The notes: generated from the sequence alone by a model not told the origin. Counted from the stretch's first letter, positions 27,118 through 37,179 are shown. The stretch: DNA of 51,041 bases from an uncultured Opitutales bacterium (GCA_944389315.1 CALXLX010000002.1:1-51041); one strand, 5' to 3'. Numbers and translations: made by a program.

Positions 27118-27134
27118 ATGCATCAATTAAAGCC

Positions 27135-29273
27135 TCAGTATATGAACAGCAGCTCCGAGTACTTCGGCAGGGGCCAGATGTCGTCGGAGACCTCGCGCTC
27201 GAGCAAATCCGCATATTTGCGCACTTCTCCCATATCCGAGATGAGCACCGACTCCTTCTGCGAGGCCGCTATGGCCGCTTCCAGCTTGTCGACCGCCCCG
27301 GACAGGCTGTTCGCCAATGAGGCAACCTTATTCGCCTGCGCTGTTGCCGCAGTTGCGTCTATGCCGGCGGCCTTCGCCTTCAATACGTCGTCCGACAGAT
27401 ACCCAAGCTGCCTGTTGACCGCGGGGATTATCATCGTCTTCGCCATGTCGAGGGCTATGCACGCCTCTATCTTAATCTTCTTCCTGTACTCCTCGGTGAA
27501 TACCTCGTAGCGGCTCTTAAGCTCCGCCTCCTGGAAGACCCCGTACTTCTTAAACAGGGCAATGTTCTCCTTCTTCAGGAGGGGTTCGAGAGCCTCGGGA
27601 GTGGTCGGGAAGTTCGGCAGGCCGCGCTTCTTGGCCTCCACCTTCCAGGCGTTGTCGTAGCCGTCTCCGTTGAAGATTATCCTCTTGTGCTTGCGGACTA
27701 TGTCCTGCAGTATGGACTGCAACACGCTTTGGAACTTGTCCTTGGGCGTGCTCTCAAGCTTTGTGGCTATCTCGTCGAACGCCTCGGCGACTATCGTGTT
27801 TAAAACTATGTTCACGTTCGCGCAGGACTGCGACGCACCCGGCGCGCGGAACTCAAACTTATTTCCCGTAAACGCAAAGGGGCTCGTGCGGTTTCTGTCG
27901 GTGACGTCGCAGGGCAGCGGCGGCAGGGCGTCTATGCCTATCTGCAAGACCTTCTTGTCGGCCTTCGAGGCCTTGGTCTGGCCCTTCTCGATCTGGTCTA
28001 TAATCTCCGTCAGCTGGTCACCGAGGAACATGGATATTATAGCCGGCGGAGCCTCGTTGGCGCCGAGCCTGTGGTCGTTGCCCGCGCACGCGGTGCCCAC
28101 CCTGAGCAGGTCGCTGTGCGTGTCCACCGCCTTGATTATCGCGCAAAGAGTCGTGAGGAATATTGCGTTCTCGTGCGGGTTGGTGCCGGGGTTGAGCAGG
28201 TTCCTCTCTCCTACGGAGATGGACCAGTTGTTGTGCTTGCCGCTTCCGTTTATCCCCGCAAAGGGCTTTTCATGCAGCAGGCAGACAAGGCCGTGCTTGT
28301 TGGCAACTATCCTGAGCGTCTCCATTATGAGCATGTTGTGGTCTATGGCCAAATTCAGCTCCTCAAATACGGGCGCTATCTCAAACTGCGCGGGGGCAAC
28401 CTCGTTGTGGCGCGTCTTTGCGGGTATGCCCATGCGCCACAGCTCCTTGTCGACGTCAGACATAAACGCCAGTATCCTCGGGTTTATCGCCCCGAAATAG
28501 TGGTCCTCGAGCTGCTGGTGCTTTGCGGGCGGCGCGCCGAAAAGCGTTCTGCCAGTCTGCATTATGTCCGGGCGCAGCATGTAGAGGTTCTTGTCTATGA
28601 GAAAATATTCCTGCTCGGCTCCCAGAGTCACGGAAGGGCGCGCGTCGGCATTCTCCCCGAAACATCTGAGCAGCCTCTTGGCCTGCGCGCCAAGTATCTG
28701 TATGGAGCGCAATATGGGCGTCTTCTTGTCGAGCACTACGCCCGTGTAGGAGCAGAACACCGTGGGTATGCAAAGCGTGGCAACGCCGCCGTAGCGCTTG
28801 ATGAACGCCGGGCTGGTCGGGTCCCAGGCGGTGTATCCGCGCGCCTCAAAGGTTGAACGCAGCCCGCCCGACGGAAAGCTCGACGCGTCTGGCTCGCCTA
28901 TTATAAGGTTCTTTCCCGAAAAGCGCGTTATGGCTATGCCGTCTCCCGCGGGGTCCAAGAAAGAATCGTGCTTCTCGGCGCTTGCGCTTGTCAGCGGCAG
29001 GAACCAGTGGGTGTAGTGCGTAGCGCCCCTCTCCATGGCCCAGGTCTTCATCGCGTGGGCGATGTCGTCGGCGATGTTCTCGTCGAGCTGCGAGCCCTTG
29101 TGGATTGTCTCGAGCAGTTTCTTGTAAACAGGCTTGGCCAGATAATGCTCCATGTTTTTAAGCCCGAAAACGTCGGCTCCGTATTCCTTCTCGACGTCGT
29201 AGGGTATGTAGCTGTCCGCGTAGGTGTCTGTCCTCGCGGCTATTTTTGCCAATGCTGACTTCCTTGCGTTCAT
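27135..29273 (-). CDS. glnN: Glutamine synthetase type III
   Basis: ATP-dependent synthesis of glutamine from glutamate and ammonia. At 712 residues it has the length of GSIII (about 700-730), far above GSI (about 470). GSIII features are present: the N-terminal domain with EKEYGADVFG, GGLRSTFEARGYTAWD, the active-site region ITGNGSGKHNNWS-like (GINGSGKHNNWS) and GNDHRLGANEAPP. The long C-terminal helical domain ends in a KLEAAIAASQ region. It is divergent from gltBD and preceded by a perfect sigma-54 promoter (29321-29337), so it should respond to nitrogen status. A strong terminator follows. GSIII is typical of Bacteroidota, cyanobacteria and Verrucomicrobiota. Confidence 0.96.
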   Translation of the reverse strand: MNARKSALAKIAARTDTYADSYIPYDVEKEYGADVFGLKNMEHYLAKPVYKKLLETIHKGSQLDENIADDIAHAMKTWAMERGATHYTHWFLPLTSASAEKHDSFLDPAGDGIAITRFSGKNLIIGEPDASSFPSGGLRSTFEARGYTAWDPTSPAFIKRYGGVATLCIPTVFCSYTGVVLDKKTPILRSIQILGAQAKRLLRCFGENADARPSVTLGAEQEYFLIDKNLYMLRPDIMQTGRTLFGAPPAKHQQLEDHYFGAINPRILAFMSDVDKELWRMGIPAKTRHNEVAPAQFEIAPVFEELNLAIDHNMLIMETLRIVANKHGLVCLLHEKPFAGINGSGKHNNWSISVGERNLLNPGTNPHENAIFLTTLCAIIKAVDTHSDLLRVGTACAGNDHRLGANEAPPAIISMFLGDQLTEIIDQIEKGQTKASKADKKVLQIGIDALPPLPCDVTDRNRTSPFAFTGNKFEFRAPGASQSCANVNIVLNTIVAEAFDEIATKLESTPKDKFQSVLQSILQDIVRKHKRIIFNGDGYDNAWKVEAKKRGLPNFPTTPEALEPLLKKENIALFKKYGVFQEAELKSRYEVFTEEYRKKIKIEACIALDMAKTMIIPAVNRQLGYLSDDVLKAKAAGIDATAATAQANKVASLANSLSGAVDKLEAAIAASQKESVLISDMGEVRKYADLLEREVSDDIWPLPKYSELLFIY

Positions 29274-29320
29274 AATTTCCTTTTCGATTGTTTGGTGGTA
29301 CAGATTTCTATCTGTCCTAT

Positions 29321-29337
29321 TAGCAAACCCCGTGCCA
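29321..29337 (-). promoter_or_regulatory. Sigma-54 promoter of glnN
   Basis: Read on the minus strand the sequence is TGGCACGGGGTTTGCTA: a full match to TGGCACG-N4-TTGCW, with GG and GC ten bases apart. The predicted start site is near 29311, about 38 nt before ATG 29273. A small palindrome (ACAGAT-TTCT-ATCTGT, 29300-29315) covers that start. Confidence 0.88.
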
Positions 29338-29469
29338 GAATTTTTTCCCGCACGTTTTTTCCCGACAGATTAAGTCTATATGCCAAACATATATATAAAT
29401 ACGGGGCGAAATTTTGTATAAGAGTTTTTTTTACGCAAGGTCTTTTGTCATAAAATTTCTCTCTGCCCG

Positions 29470-29483
29470 CTACAAATTTGTAG
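29470..29483. promoter_or_regulatory. Predicted enhancer site 1 for a sigma-54 activator
   Basis: Perfect 14-bp palindrome CTACAAATTTGTAG. Its centre is about 150 bp from the -12 elements of both the glnN and gltB sigma-54 promoters, normal for an upstream activator site. Confidence 0.6.
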
Positions 29484-29501
29484 TTTCGGGAAACAGATTT
29501 T

Positions 29502-29515
29502 ATACAAAATTGTAG
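29502..29515. promoter_or_regulatory. Predicted enhancer site 2 for a sigma-54 activator
   Basis: ATACAAAATTGTAG repeats the site-1 layout (half-sites TACAA and TTGTA around two bases). Its centre is 32 bp from site 1, about three helical turns. A partial third copy, CTACAA-AA-TTG, overlaps the -24 box of the gltB promoter at 29604-29614. Confidence 0.55.
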
Positions 29516-29612
29516 CAGGCTTTGCTGCCCTCGGCTGCGGAGGTTTTGCTTTTGCAGGAAAATTATTTTTTAATTAGTTTATAATCAAGTACAAGAATAA
29601 AAACTACAAAAT

Positions 29613-29628
29613 TGGCATAAAAGTTGCT
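29613..29628 (+). promoter_or_regulatory. Sigma-54 promoter of gltBD-nifA-like
   Basis: TGGCATAAAAGTTGCT: GG (29614-29615) and GC (29626-29627) are ten bases apart, with TTGCT intact and two mismatches in the -24 half. The predicted start site is near 29639, 18 nt before gltB. Confidence 0.8.
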
Positions 29629-29656
29629 TTCTCCTCTTTGCAAGAAAAAGACAATT

Positions 29657-32600
29657 ATGCAAAAGATAGAAGATTCCCAGTTTAGATACTATCCCAGTGC
29701 GAGAGGCCTTTACGACCCCGCAAACGAACACGACGCCTGCGGTGTCGGCCTTGTGGCGGATATAAATGCGGTCTGCAAGCATGAAATAGTAGAGGAGGGC
29801 ATGGAAGTCCTAAAGAGGCTCATGCACAGGGGCGCTGTTGCCGCGGACGCGCAGACGGGCGACGGCGCAGGCATACTCGTTCAAATCCCCGACGAGTTCC
29901 TTCGCGGGAAAGTCCAAAATCTCCCCGGGAAAGGCTCATACGGAGCTGCAATGGTGTTTCTTCCGCGCTACGAAAATGTCGCCGAGGAATGCCGCCAGAT
30001 ATGCCGTTCGGCCGCGCAGGCGGAGGGTTTTGAGTTTATCTGCTGGCGCGAAGTCCCCGTAAACATGGACGCCATAGGCGGCATAGCCAAGAGTTCGTGC
30101 CCGCGCATAGAACAGTTTTTCGTTAAGAGGAACCTTCCTGACGGCGCCGCTTTGGAGCGCTCTCTTTATGTGCTGCGCAGGGTGATAGAAAAGAGGATAT
30201 CCGCCGAAACTTCCGCAGGAGACGCATTCTATGTATGCTCCCTTTCGGCGCGCACCATGGTCTATAAGGGGCTCTTGAACGCCCCGCAGCTTAAGGCCTT
30301 TTATCCTGACCTAAGCGACCCGGAGTTTAAAAGCGCCGTCGCCATAGTCCACCAGAGGTACAGCACAAACACTTTTCCCACCTGGAATTTGGCGCAGCCC
30401 TTCCGCTATCTTGCCCACAACGGCGAGATAAACACCATACGCGGAAACATAAACCAGATGCAGGCGCGCGAGAGCCATTTTGCCTCCCCGCTTTTCGGCG
30501 ACGACATCAAAAAGCTGCTTCCGGTCATCCAGCCCGGGCAGAGCGATTCCGCCTGTCTCGACAACGCCGTTGAAATTTACACCTCCGCGGGCAGGAGCCT
30601 TGCGCATACCATGCTCATGCTTGTCCCCCAGGCTTGGGGCAAAAACTTTTATGTAAGCAAGGACATCCTGGGGTTCTTCGAGTACCATTCGGGCCTTTCG
30701 GAGCCTTGGGACGGCCCCGCGGCCCTTGCCTTCACAGACGGGCTTTGCGCAGGAGCTTTGCTCGACCGCAACGGCCTGCGTCCGGCCCGCTACACAATAA
30801 CAAAAGACGGGCTTTTTGTGCTGGCTTCCGAGGCGGGCGTATTGGATATCCCCGTGGAGAACATAATTCGCCGCGGGCGCCTGCATGCGGGAGAGATGAT
30901 ATATATAGACCTCCAGAAGCACCGCGTGCTTTTCAACAACGAGATAAAGACGCTTGTCGCGCGCTCCAAGCCCTACCGCAGGTGGGTGGAGGAGAACCGC
31001 ATAACTTTAAACGGCATATTCGAGAGCGTATCGGCAACCAATGTGGGCGAGCATCTCATAGAAAGGCAGAAGCTTTTCGGCTATACCCGCGAGGACTTGG
31101 ACATGATACTAAAGCCCATGGCCGAAAACGCCAAGGAGCCGGTAGGCTCCATGGGCAACGACGCCGCCCTTGCGGTTTTGTCCGACAAGCCCCAGCTTCT
31201 GTACGACTACTTCAAGCAGCTTTTTGCCCAGGTCACAAACCCGCCCATAGACCCCATACGCGAGGAGCTTGTGATGAGCCTTATGACATACATAGGCAAC
31301 AGCGGAAACACCCTCTTGGAGCTTCCCGCGCACGCTCATCTTTTGAAATTGCCCAGCCCCATATTGGCCAACAAGGATTTAAGCTGCATAATAAATTCAA
31401 AGGACGAGAGTTTCCAGGCGCAGACTATAAGCGCGGGGTTTTCGGCTGCAAGCGGGGCAAACGGCCTAAAAAGCGCGCTCGACAGAATCTGCACAGAGGC
31501 CGCGGAAGCCGTAAGGGCCGGTAAGAGCGTGGTTGTGCTTTCGGACAAGTCGCTCTCTTACGGATACGCCCCCATACCCATGCTCCTTGCGGTTGCCGCG
31601 GTCAACAGAAGGCTCATAGAGGAGGGCCTGCGCACGAGCGCGGGCATCATAGCCCAGACCGGCGAGGCCAGGGAGATTATGCATTTTGCGCTTCTCTTAG
31701 GCTACGGGGCAACCGCTATAAACCCGTATCTTGCCATAGAGACCGTAGCGCAGATGGCCTCCGACGGGCGCTTTGCCTCTCTCGACGCCGACGGGGCTGT
31801 GGCAAACTACATGACGGCCGTGTGCAAGGGCCTCTTAAAGACCATGTCTAAGATGGGCATATCCACTTTGCGCTCGTACAGGCAGGCGCAGGTTTTCGAG
31901 GCGATAGGCTTAAATTCGGAATTTGTCGACGAATATTTCAAGGGAACTGCCAGCCGCGTTGGCGGCATAGGACTCAGGGAGGTTGCCGACGAGGCTCTCG
32001 CGCGCTACCACAACGCGCATTATCCGAAGTACCAGTTTGAAAACGTCCTTGAGAGCTCCGGAAAGTACAAGTTCAAAAAGGACGGCGAACACCACCTCTG
32101 GACTCCGCAGACTATAACTTTGCTCCAGCGCGCCGTCAGGGAGGGCGACGAGGAAAAGTACAAGCAGTATGCGGACTTTATCAACAATCAGGCTGAGCAC
32201 CTGTGCACATTGCGCGGGCTTTTCAAATTCAAGAAGGCGAGGCCCGTTGGCATATCCGAGGTCGAGAGCACCGAGAGCATACTCAAGAGGTTTGTAAGCG
32301 GCGCAATGAGCTTTGGGTCCATCAGCCCCGAGGCGCACACCACTATAGCTCTTGCCATGAACCGCATAGGCGGCATGAGCAACACCGGCGAGGGCGGCGA
32401 GGATCCTGAGCGCTATAAGACCGCCGGCACCGACCACGACACCTGCAGCGCGATCAAGCAGATTGCCTCGGGGCGCTTCGGGGTCACCGCCGAGTATCTC
32501 ATAAACGCTCGCGAGCTTCAGATAAAGATAGCCCAAGGCGCAAAGCCCGGCGAGGGCGGCCAGCTTCCCGGCCACAAGGTAAACGAGCTGATCGCGCGGA

Positions 32601-34195
32601 TACGCCACTCCACTCCCGGCGTGACGCTCATATCCCCGCCGCCGCACCACGACATCTATTCCATAGAGGACCTCGCCCAGCTGATCTACGATCTGCGCAA
32701 TTCAAACGAGAACGCCAGGGTTTCCGTGAAGCTGGTCTCGGAGGTTGGCGTGGGCACCGTTGCTGCGGGAGTCGCCAAGGCCAAGGCGGACGTCGTGCTC
32801 ATAAGCGGGCATGACGGCGGCACGGGGGCCTCTCCCCTTACAAGCATAAAGTACGCAGGAATGCCCTGGGAGCTCGGCCTTGCCGAAACCCAGCAGACGC
32901 TTCGCATGAACGGCCTGAGGGACAAGATAAGAGTGCAAGTCGACGGGCAGATAAAGACGGGGCGCGACGTCGTCATAGCGGCCCTTCTCGGCGCCGAAGA
33001 GTTCGGCTTTGCGACGGCCATACTCGTGAGCATAGGCTGCGTGATGATGCGCAAGTGCCACGACAATTCCTGCCCCGTCGGAGTTGCCACGCAGGACGAA
33101 AGGCTCAGAAAGTGCTTTAAGGGCAAGCCCGAGCACGTCGTCAACTATCTTACCTTCGTCGCGCGCGAGACGCGCCGCCTGCTCGCCTCTTTGGGGTTAA
33201 GGAGCATAGACGAGGCAGTCGGGCGCTCGGACTTGCTCGAGACGGACGGTGCAATAAACTTCTGGAAGGCCCGCAATCTGGACTTCTCCAAGATATTTGC
33301 CTTCGACGCGTCCTCATCCGCGGCGCGCCACGCCGGCCCGCTGGCTCCGAGGGAGCTTAAGGACGCATACGACAAGCGCCTGATAAGGGCTCTTGAGCAC
33401 AACATAATGGCCGCCTCTCCCGCGGAGATTTCCGAGACAATACACAACAGTGACAGAAGCGTAGGCGCCATGCTGAGCAGCGTCGTGGCCGGAAAGTACG
33501 GCCATGCGGGGCTTCCCGAAGACCTCATAAAGGTCAATTTCAGCGGCTGCGCGGGGCAGAGTTTCGGGGCGTTTTTGTCCAAGGGGCTCACTTTCTCCCT
33601 TGAGGGGGACGCAAACGACTATGTCGGCAAGGGGCTCTCCGGCGGCACAATAATAATAAAGACCCCGGCGAACGCGGGCTTTAAAAGTTATCTGAATGCG
33701 GCGGCCGGAAACGTCATAGCCTACGGCGCCACGGGCGGGAACATATTTATAAACGGCCGCGCGGGCGAGCGTTTCGGGGTCAGAAACAGCGGGGCCACGC
33801 TCGTTGTTGAAGGCGTCGGCGACCACTGCTGCGAGTACATGACAGGCGGAGTGGTAGTCGTGCTCGGCCGGGCGGGGTTCAACTTTGCCGCGGGCATGAC
33901 GGGCGGGCTTGCCTATGTCTTGGACGAGAGCGCGGACTTCGACATGCGCTGCAACCTTAGCGGCGTTGATTTGGAGACCGTGCGCGAGAACTCTCCCGAG
34001 GAGGCGCAGCTTAAGGGGCTGATTCAAAAACATCTCGAGCTGACTGGCAGCGAAGTCGCCCGCCGCATACTCGGGCAGTGGCAGGAGTATCTGGACAAAT
34101 TCGTCCTGGTGTTCCCTGTGGAGTACAGAAAGGCGCTCGGCAGGATGAACCTCGACGACGAGAAGTCCTTCAGCAAGAAAAACCCCAACTTGTAA
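29657..34195 (+). CDS. gltB: Glutamate synthase large subunit (NADPH-GOGAT alpha)
   Basis: Transfers the amide of glutamine to 2-oxoglutarate. 1512 residues in the standard order: class II glutaminase domain whose nucleophile is Cys28 in DACGVG (the first 27 residues being a propeptide), central domain, FMN-binding synthase domain (GEGGEDPERY, SGHDGGTGASP), a 3Fe-4S cluster stretch CVMMRKCHDNSCPVG, and the C-terminal beta-helix (GGTIIIKTPANAG, GGVVVVLGRAG). ATG 29657 is chosen over the in-frame codon at 29624, which lies upstream of the predicted transcription start. gltD follows after 5 bp. It shares a bidirectional sigma-54 control region with glnN, forming the GS-GOGAT cycle. Confidence 0.97.
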   Translation: MQKIEDSQFRYYPSARGLYDPANEHDACGVGLVADINAVCKHEIVEEGMEVLKRLMHRGAVAADAQTGDGAGILVQIPDEFLRGKVQNLPGKGSYGAAMVFLPRYENVAEECRQICRSAAQAEGFEFICWREVPVNMDAIGGIAKSSCPRIEQFFVKRNLPDGAALERSLYVLRRVIEKRISAETSAGDAFYVCSLSARTMVYKGLLNAPQLKAFYPDLSDPEFKSAVAIVHQRYSTNTFPTWNLAQPFRYLAHNGEINTIRGNINQMQARESHFASPLFGDDIKKLLPVIQPGQSDSACLDNAVEIYTSAGRSLAHTMLMLVPQAWGKNFYVSKDILGFFEYHSGLSEPWDGPAALAFTDGLCAGALLDRNGLRPARYTITKDGLFVLASEAGVLDIPVENIIRRGRLHAGEMIYIDLQKHRVLFNNEIKTLVARSKPYRRWVEENRITLNGIFESVSATNVGEHLIERQKLFGYTREDLDMILKPMAENAKEPVGSMGNDAALAVLSDKPQLLYDYFKQLFAQVTNPPIDPIREELVMSLMTYIGNSGNTLLELPAHAHLLKLPSPILANKDLSCIINSKDESFQAQTISAGFSAASGANGLKSALDRICTEAAEAVRAGKSVVVLSDKSLSYGYAPIPMLLAVAAVNRRLIEEGLRTSAGIIAQTGEAREIMHFALLLGYGATAINPYLAIETVAQMASDGRFASLDADGAVANYMTAVCKGLLKTMSKMGISTLRSYRQAQVFEAIGLNSEFVDEYFKGTASRVGGIGLREVADEALARYHNAHYPKYQFENVLESSGKYKFKKDGEHHLWTPQTITLLQRAVREGDEEKYKQYADFINNQAEHLCTLRGLFKFKKARPVGISEVESTESILKRFVSGAMSFGSISPEAHTTIALAMNRIGGMSNTGEGGEDPERYKTAGTDHDTCSAIKQIASGRFGVTAEYLINARELQIKIAQGAKPGEGGQLPGHKVNELIARIRHSTPGVTLISPPPHHDIYSIEDLAQLIYDLRNSNENARVSVKLVSEVGVGTVAAGVAKAKADVVLISGHDGGTGASPLTSIKYAGMPWELGLAETQQTLRMNGLRDKIRVQVDGQIKTGRDVVIAALLGAEEFGFATAILVSIGCVMMRKCHDNSCPVGVATQDERLRKCFKGKPEHVVNYLTFVARETRRLLASLGLRSIDEAVGRSDLLETDGAINFWKARNLDFSKIFAFDASSSAARHAGPLAPRELKDAYDKRLIRALEHNIMAASPAEISETIHNSDRSVGAMLSSVVAGKYGHAGLPEDLIKVNFSGCAGQSFGAFLSKGLTFSLEGDANDYVGKGLSGGTIIIKTPANAGFKSYLNAAAGNVIAYGATGGNIFINGRAGERFGVRNSGATLVVEGVGDHCCEYMTGGVVVVLGRAGFNFAAGMTGGLAYVLDESADFDMRCNLSGVDLETVRENSPEEAQLKGLIQKHLELTGSEVARRILGQWQEYLDKFVLVFPVEYRKALGRMNLDDEKSFSKKNPNL

Positions 34196-34200
34196 AGATT

Positions 34201-35616
34201 ATGTCGGCGGAATTTTTAGACATAGCCAGAAAGACCGGCGGATACCGTCCCGATAGGCTTTCCGATTTCGGGGAAGTCGAGATGCATCTGCCAATTTCCG
34301 ATATAAGGGTTCAGGCGTCCCGCTGCATGGGCTGCGGAGTGCCGTTTTGCCACGGCTATGGATGTCCGCTGGCAAACGACATACCGGGCTTCAACCTCGC
34401 GGTGAAGGAGGGCAGGCTCGCCGACGCTTATAGGATACTGTCGGCTACCTCGCCTTTCCCGGAGTTCACCTCCCGCGTGTGCCCCGCCACATGCGAGGCG
34501 TCTTGCTGCTCTGGCCTGCTGTCTGAGGCGGTCAGCATAAGGCAGATAGAATACGCCATTATAGAAAACGCCTTCACAAACGGAATCGTAGAGCGCGATA
34601 AGCCAAAATTCAGGACGGGCAGAAGGGTTGCGGTCATAGGTTCTGGGCCGTCGGGGCTTGCGGCGGCTGACTGCCTAAACAAGCTCGGCCACGAGGTTGT
34701 AGTGTTTGAGAAAAACTCGTCTTTGGGAGGGCTTTTACGCTACGGAATACCGGACTTCAAACTCTCAAAAAGCGTGATAGAGCGGCGCATAGACGTCATG
34801 GGCGCGCAGGGCGTGTTTTTCGAGCCGGGAGTGGAGATAGGCGCGGACATGTCCGCCCAGTATCTGAGGAGAAAGTTCGACGCCATTTGCCTTTGCATAG
34901 GCTCGGAGACTCCGAGGGATCTGCCCGTTGACGGCCGCGCTCATGAAGGGGTGCATTTTGCGCTTGATTTTCTGTCATCGCAAAACCGCGCCAACTCCGG
35001 CGAGGCCGCGGAGGTTAAGATATCCGCGAAGGGGAAAAGAGTACTGATAATAGGAGGGGGAGACACCGGCAGCGACTGCCTTGGAACGGCCTTAAGGCAG
35101 GGCGCAAAGGAGGTTTTGCAAGTCGAGATAATGCCCGAGCCCCCCGCGAAGCGCTCTGTTTCCACTCCCTGGCCCGAGTGGCCCTACATGCTCAGGACAT
35201 CAAGCTCCCATCTGGAGGGCGGAAAGCGCATGTGGGGGGTGTCGGTCAAGAAGATATTGGGAAGGGGAGGGGCCGTTAAGGGAGTGGAAGCGGCCCTCCT
35301 TGACTGGCAGTCAGACGCCTCGGGCAGGCCCCTAAAGCCGGTCGAGCGCGAGAACAGCCTGTTTAAAATAGAGGCCGATTTAATTCTCCTTGCCATGGGC
35401 TTTACGGGCGTCAGGAGAAACGGGCTTGTCGAGGAGCTTGGCTTGGAGCTTGTCCCGCGCGGCATGGTGGCTTCAAATGAGTCGTGCGCGACAAATCTGG
35501 ACGGCGTATTTGCCTGCGGCGACTGCGTAAGCGGGCCGTCTCTCGTCTCAAGGGCGATAGCCGCGGGCAAACGGGCGGCTTCAAATGTTGACTGCCGTCT
35601 TAAAAAACTTTTATAG
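34201..35616 (+). CDS. gltD: Glutamate synthase small subunit (NADPH-GOGAT beta)
   Basis: FAD/Fe-S protein that passes electrons from NAD(P)H to GltB. The N-terminal cysteine clusters CMGCGVPFCHGYGCP and CPATCEASC hold 4Fe-4S centres; GSGPSGLAAAD near residue 145 binds FAD and IGGGDTGSDC binds NADPH; the C-terminal FACGDC closes the FAD site. 471 residues, standard. ATG 34201 begins 5 bp after the gltB stop; an upstream in-frame start at 34078 lies within gltB and is rejected. The nifA-like regulator follows after 15 bp. Confidence 0.96.
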   Translation: MSAEFLDIARKTGGYRPDRLSDFGEVEMHLPISDIRVQASRCMGCGVPFCHGYGCPLANDIPGFNLAVKEGRLADAYRILSATSPFPEFTSRVCPATCEASCCSGLLSEAVSIRQIEYAIIENAFTNGIVERDKPKFRTGRRVAVIGSGPSGLAAADCLNKLGHEVVVFEKNSSLGGLLRYGIPDFKLSKSVIERRIDVMGAQGVFFEPGVEIGADMSAQYLRRKFDAICLCIGSETPRDLPVDGRAHEGVHFALDFLSSQNRANSGEAAEVKISAKGKRVLIIGGGDTGSDCLGTALRQGAKEVLQVEIMPEPPAKRSVSTPWPEWPYMLRTSSSHLEGGKRMWGVSVKKILGRGGAVKGVEAALLDWQSDASGRPLKPVERENSLFKIEADLILLAMGFTGVRRNGLVEELGLELVPRGMVASNESCATNLDGVFACGDCVSGPSLVSRAIAAGKRAASNVDCRLKKLL

Positions 35617-35631
35617 AATTGGCTTATAAAA

Positions 35632-37179
35632 ATGAGTCAACATGTAGAAATAGCCGTACTCAATAAGATAAGCCATCTTGTCGCCAGGAGGATTCCCGTC
35701 GGCGATATGCTGCGCGAGGTGCTGGAGATTCTCCATACGGAGATGGGCCTCTTGCGCGGAACGGTGACTCTGCGGGAGGGCGACCTTCTCGTAATAGAGG
35801 CGTCTGAAGGCCTGAGCAAAGAGGAGATTCAGCGCGGGACATACAGGGTAGGCGAGGGCATAACCGGCACGGTTGCCAAGACGGCCAAGGGCGTGCTGAT
35901 ACCCGACATCTCAAAGGAGAAAGGCTTTTTAAACAGGACCAAGGCAAGGACGGATTTTAAGAATATCGCGTACATATGCGTTCCTATAATATACCAGGAC
36001 GAGGTAATCGGGACGCTCAGCATAGACATACCCAACAATATAAATTCCGACCTCAAGGCCGACTATCATTTGCTGGACACAATCTCCACCGTCATGGCCG
36101 AGGCTATTTTTGCCGCGTATTCAGACAAGGAAGAGAGGGAAAAACTAATTGCCCAGAGCCGCATACTCCAGCTGGAGTTGGAGAACAAGCTTAGGCCGTC
36201 GAACATAATAGGCAACTGCAACAACATGAAGAAGGTTTACTCCATGGTTTCAAAGGTTGCCTCGTCCAACGCCACGGTTTTAATAAGGGGGGAGTCAGGC
36301 ACAGGCAAAGAGCTTGTCGCAAGGGCCATACAGAAGGCCTCCCAGAGGGCAGACAAGCCTTTTGTGGTTGTAAACTGCGCGGCTCTGCCCGAGAGCCTCA
36401 TAGAGAGCGAGCTTTTCGGGCACGAGAAAGGGTCTTTTACGGGAGCGGTCAACCGCAAGATAGGCCTTGCCGAGGTTGCAAATACGGGCACGCTTTTTTT
36501 GGACGAGATAGGCGACATATCCCTTCCCATGCAGCTGAAACTTTTGCGCTTCATACAGGAGCACAGCTTTTACAGGGTCGGGGGCAACGAGGAGCGCAAG
36601 GTGGACGTGCGCATAATAGCAGCCACCAGCCGCAATCTTGAGGACATGATAAGCAAGGGCACTTTCCGGGAGGACTTGTACTACAGGCTTAACGTCTTTC
36701 CCATATATCTGCCCGCCCTCAGGAACCGCAAGTGCGACATAGTCTTATTGGCGGAGTATTTTCTGCAAAAGTACAACAAGATACACGGCAAAAACATAGT
36801 GAGGATATCCACTCCGGCCATAAACATGCTTACGCAGTACTACTGGCCGGGCAATGTCAGGGAGCTTGAAAACTGCATGGAGTTTTCCGTGCTTAACACT
36901 TCCGACAATGTCATAAGCGGCTACAATCTTCCGCCGAGCCTCCAGACCGCGGAGGACACCGGCACAAACCTTGTCTCCCCCGCTGGGGCCGACGCCTCCG
37001 AGGGGTGCGACTACGAGTCTCTGGTGTCGAGCTTTGAGCGCGAGCTTATTGTAGAGGCTTTAAAATTAAAGAAAGGCAACGCCTCCGCTGCGGCAAAGCA
37101 TCTTGGCGCAACGCAGCGCGTTATTTTATACAAGATTAAGAAGCTTGGCATAGACACTTCTTTGTACAAGAGCTCGTAG
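35632..37179 (+). CDS. NifA-like sigma-54 activator (GAF-AAA+-HTH)
   Basis: 515-residue bacterial enhancer-binding protein. A GAF domain (about 5-165) has the NifA-family run [11 protein letters not shown] and ends in ICVPI...GTLSID. The AAA+ domain has Walker A GESGTGKE (220-227), the sigma-54-contacting loop GSFTGA (267-272) and Walker B LFLDEIGD (288-295). A Fis-type HTH (about 470-510) ends the protein. The cysteine cluster of oxygen-sensitive NifA proteins is not complete. It is the third gene of the gltBD transcript, which itself has a sigma-54 promoter, so it probably activates gltBD and glnN and its own synthesis. Nothing here suggests nitrogen fixation; nitrogen or 2-oxoglutarate sensing by the GAF domain is inference. 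Confidence 0.9.
   Translation: MSQHVEIAVLNKISHLVARRIPVGDMLREVLEILHTEMGLLRGTVTLREGDLLVIEASEGLSKEEIQRGTYRVGEGITGTVAKTAKGVLIPDISKEKGFLNRTKARTDFKNIAYICVPIIYQDEVIGTLSIDIPNNINSDLKADYHLLDTISTVMAEAIFAAYSDKEEREKLIAQSRILQLELENKLRPSNIIGNCNNMKKVYSMVSKVASSNATVLIRGESGTGKELVARAIQKASQRADKPFVVVNCAALPESLIESELFGHEKGSFTGAVNRKIGLAEVANTGTLFLDEIGDISLPMQLKLLRFIQEHSFYRVGGNEERKVDVRIIAATSRNLEDMISKGTFREDLYYRLNVFPIYLPALRNRKCDIVLLAEYFLQKYNKIHGKNIVRISTPAINMLTQYYWPGNVRELENCMEFSVLNTSDNVISGYNLPPSLQTAEDTGTNLVSPAGADASEGCDYESLVSSFERELIVEALKLKKGNASAAAKHLGATQRVILYKIKKLGIDTSLYKSS

Noticed and set aside
29581..29782. Short open frames opposite the gltB start and across other genes
   Set aside because: They mirror the codon pattern of the real genes, lack ribosome sites and resemble no family. 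Many similar long antisense frames occur in the GC-rich genes and are treated as shadows.
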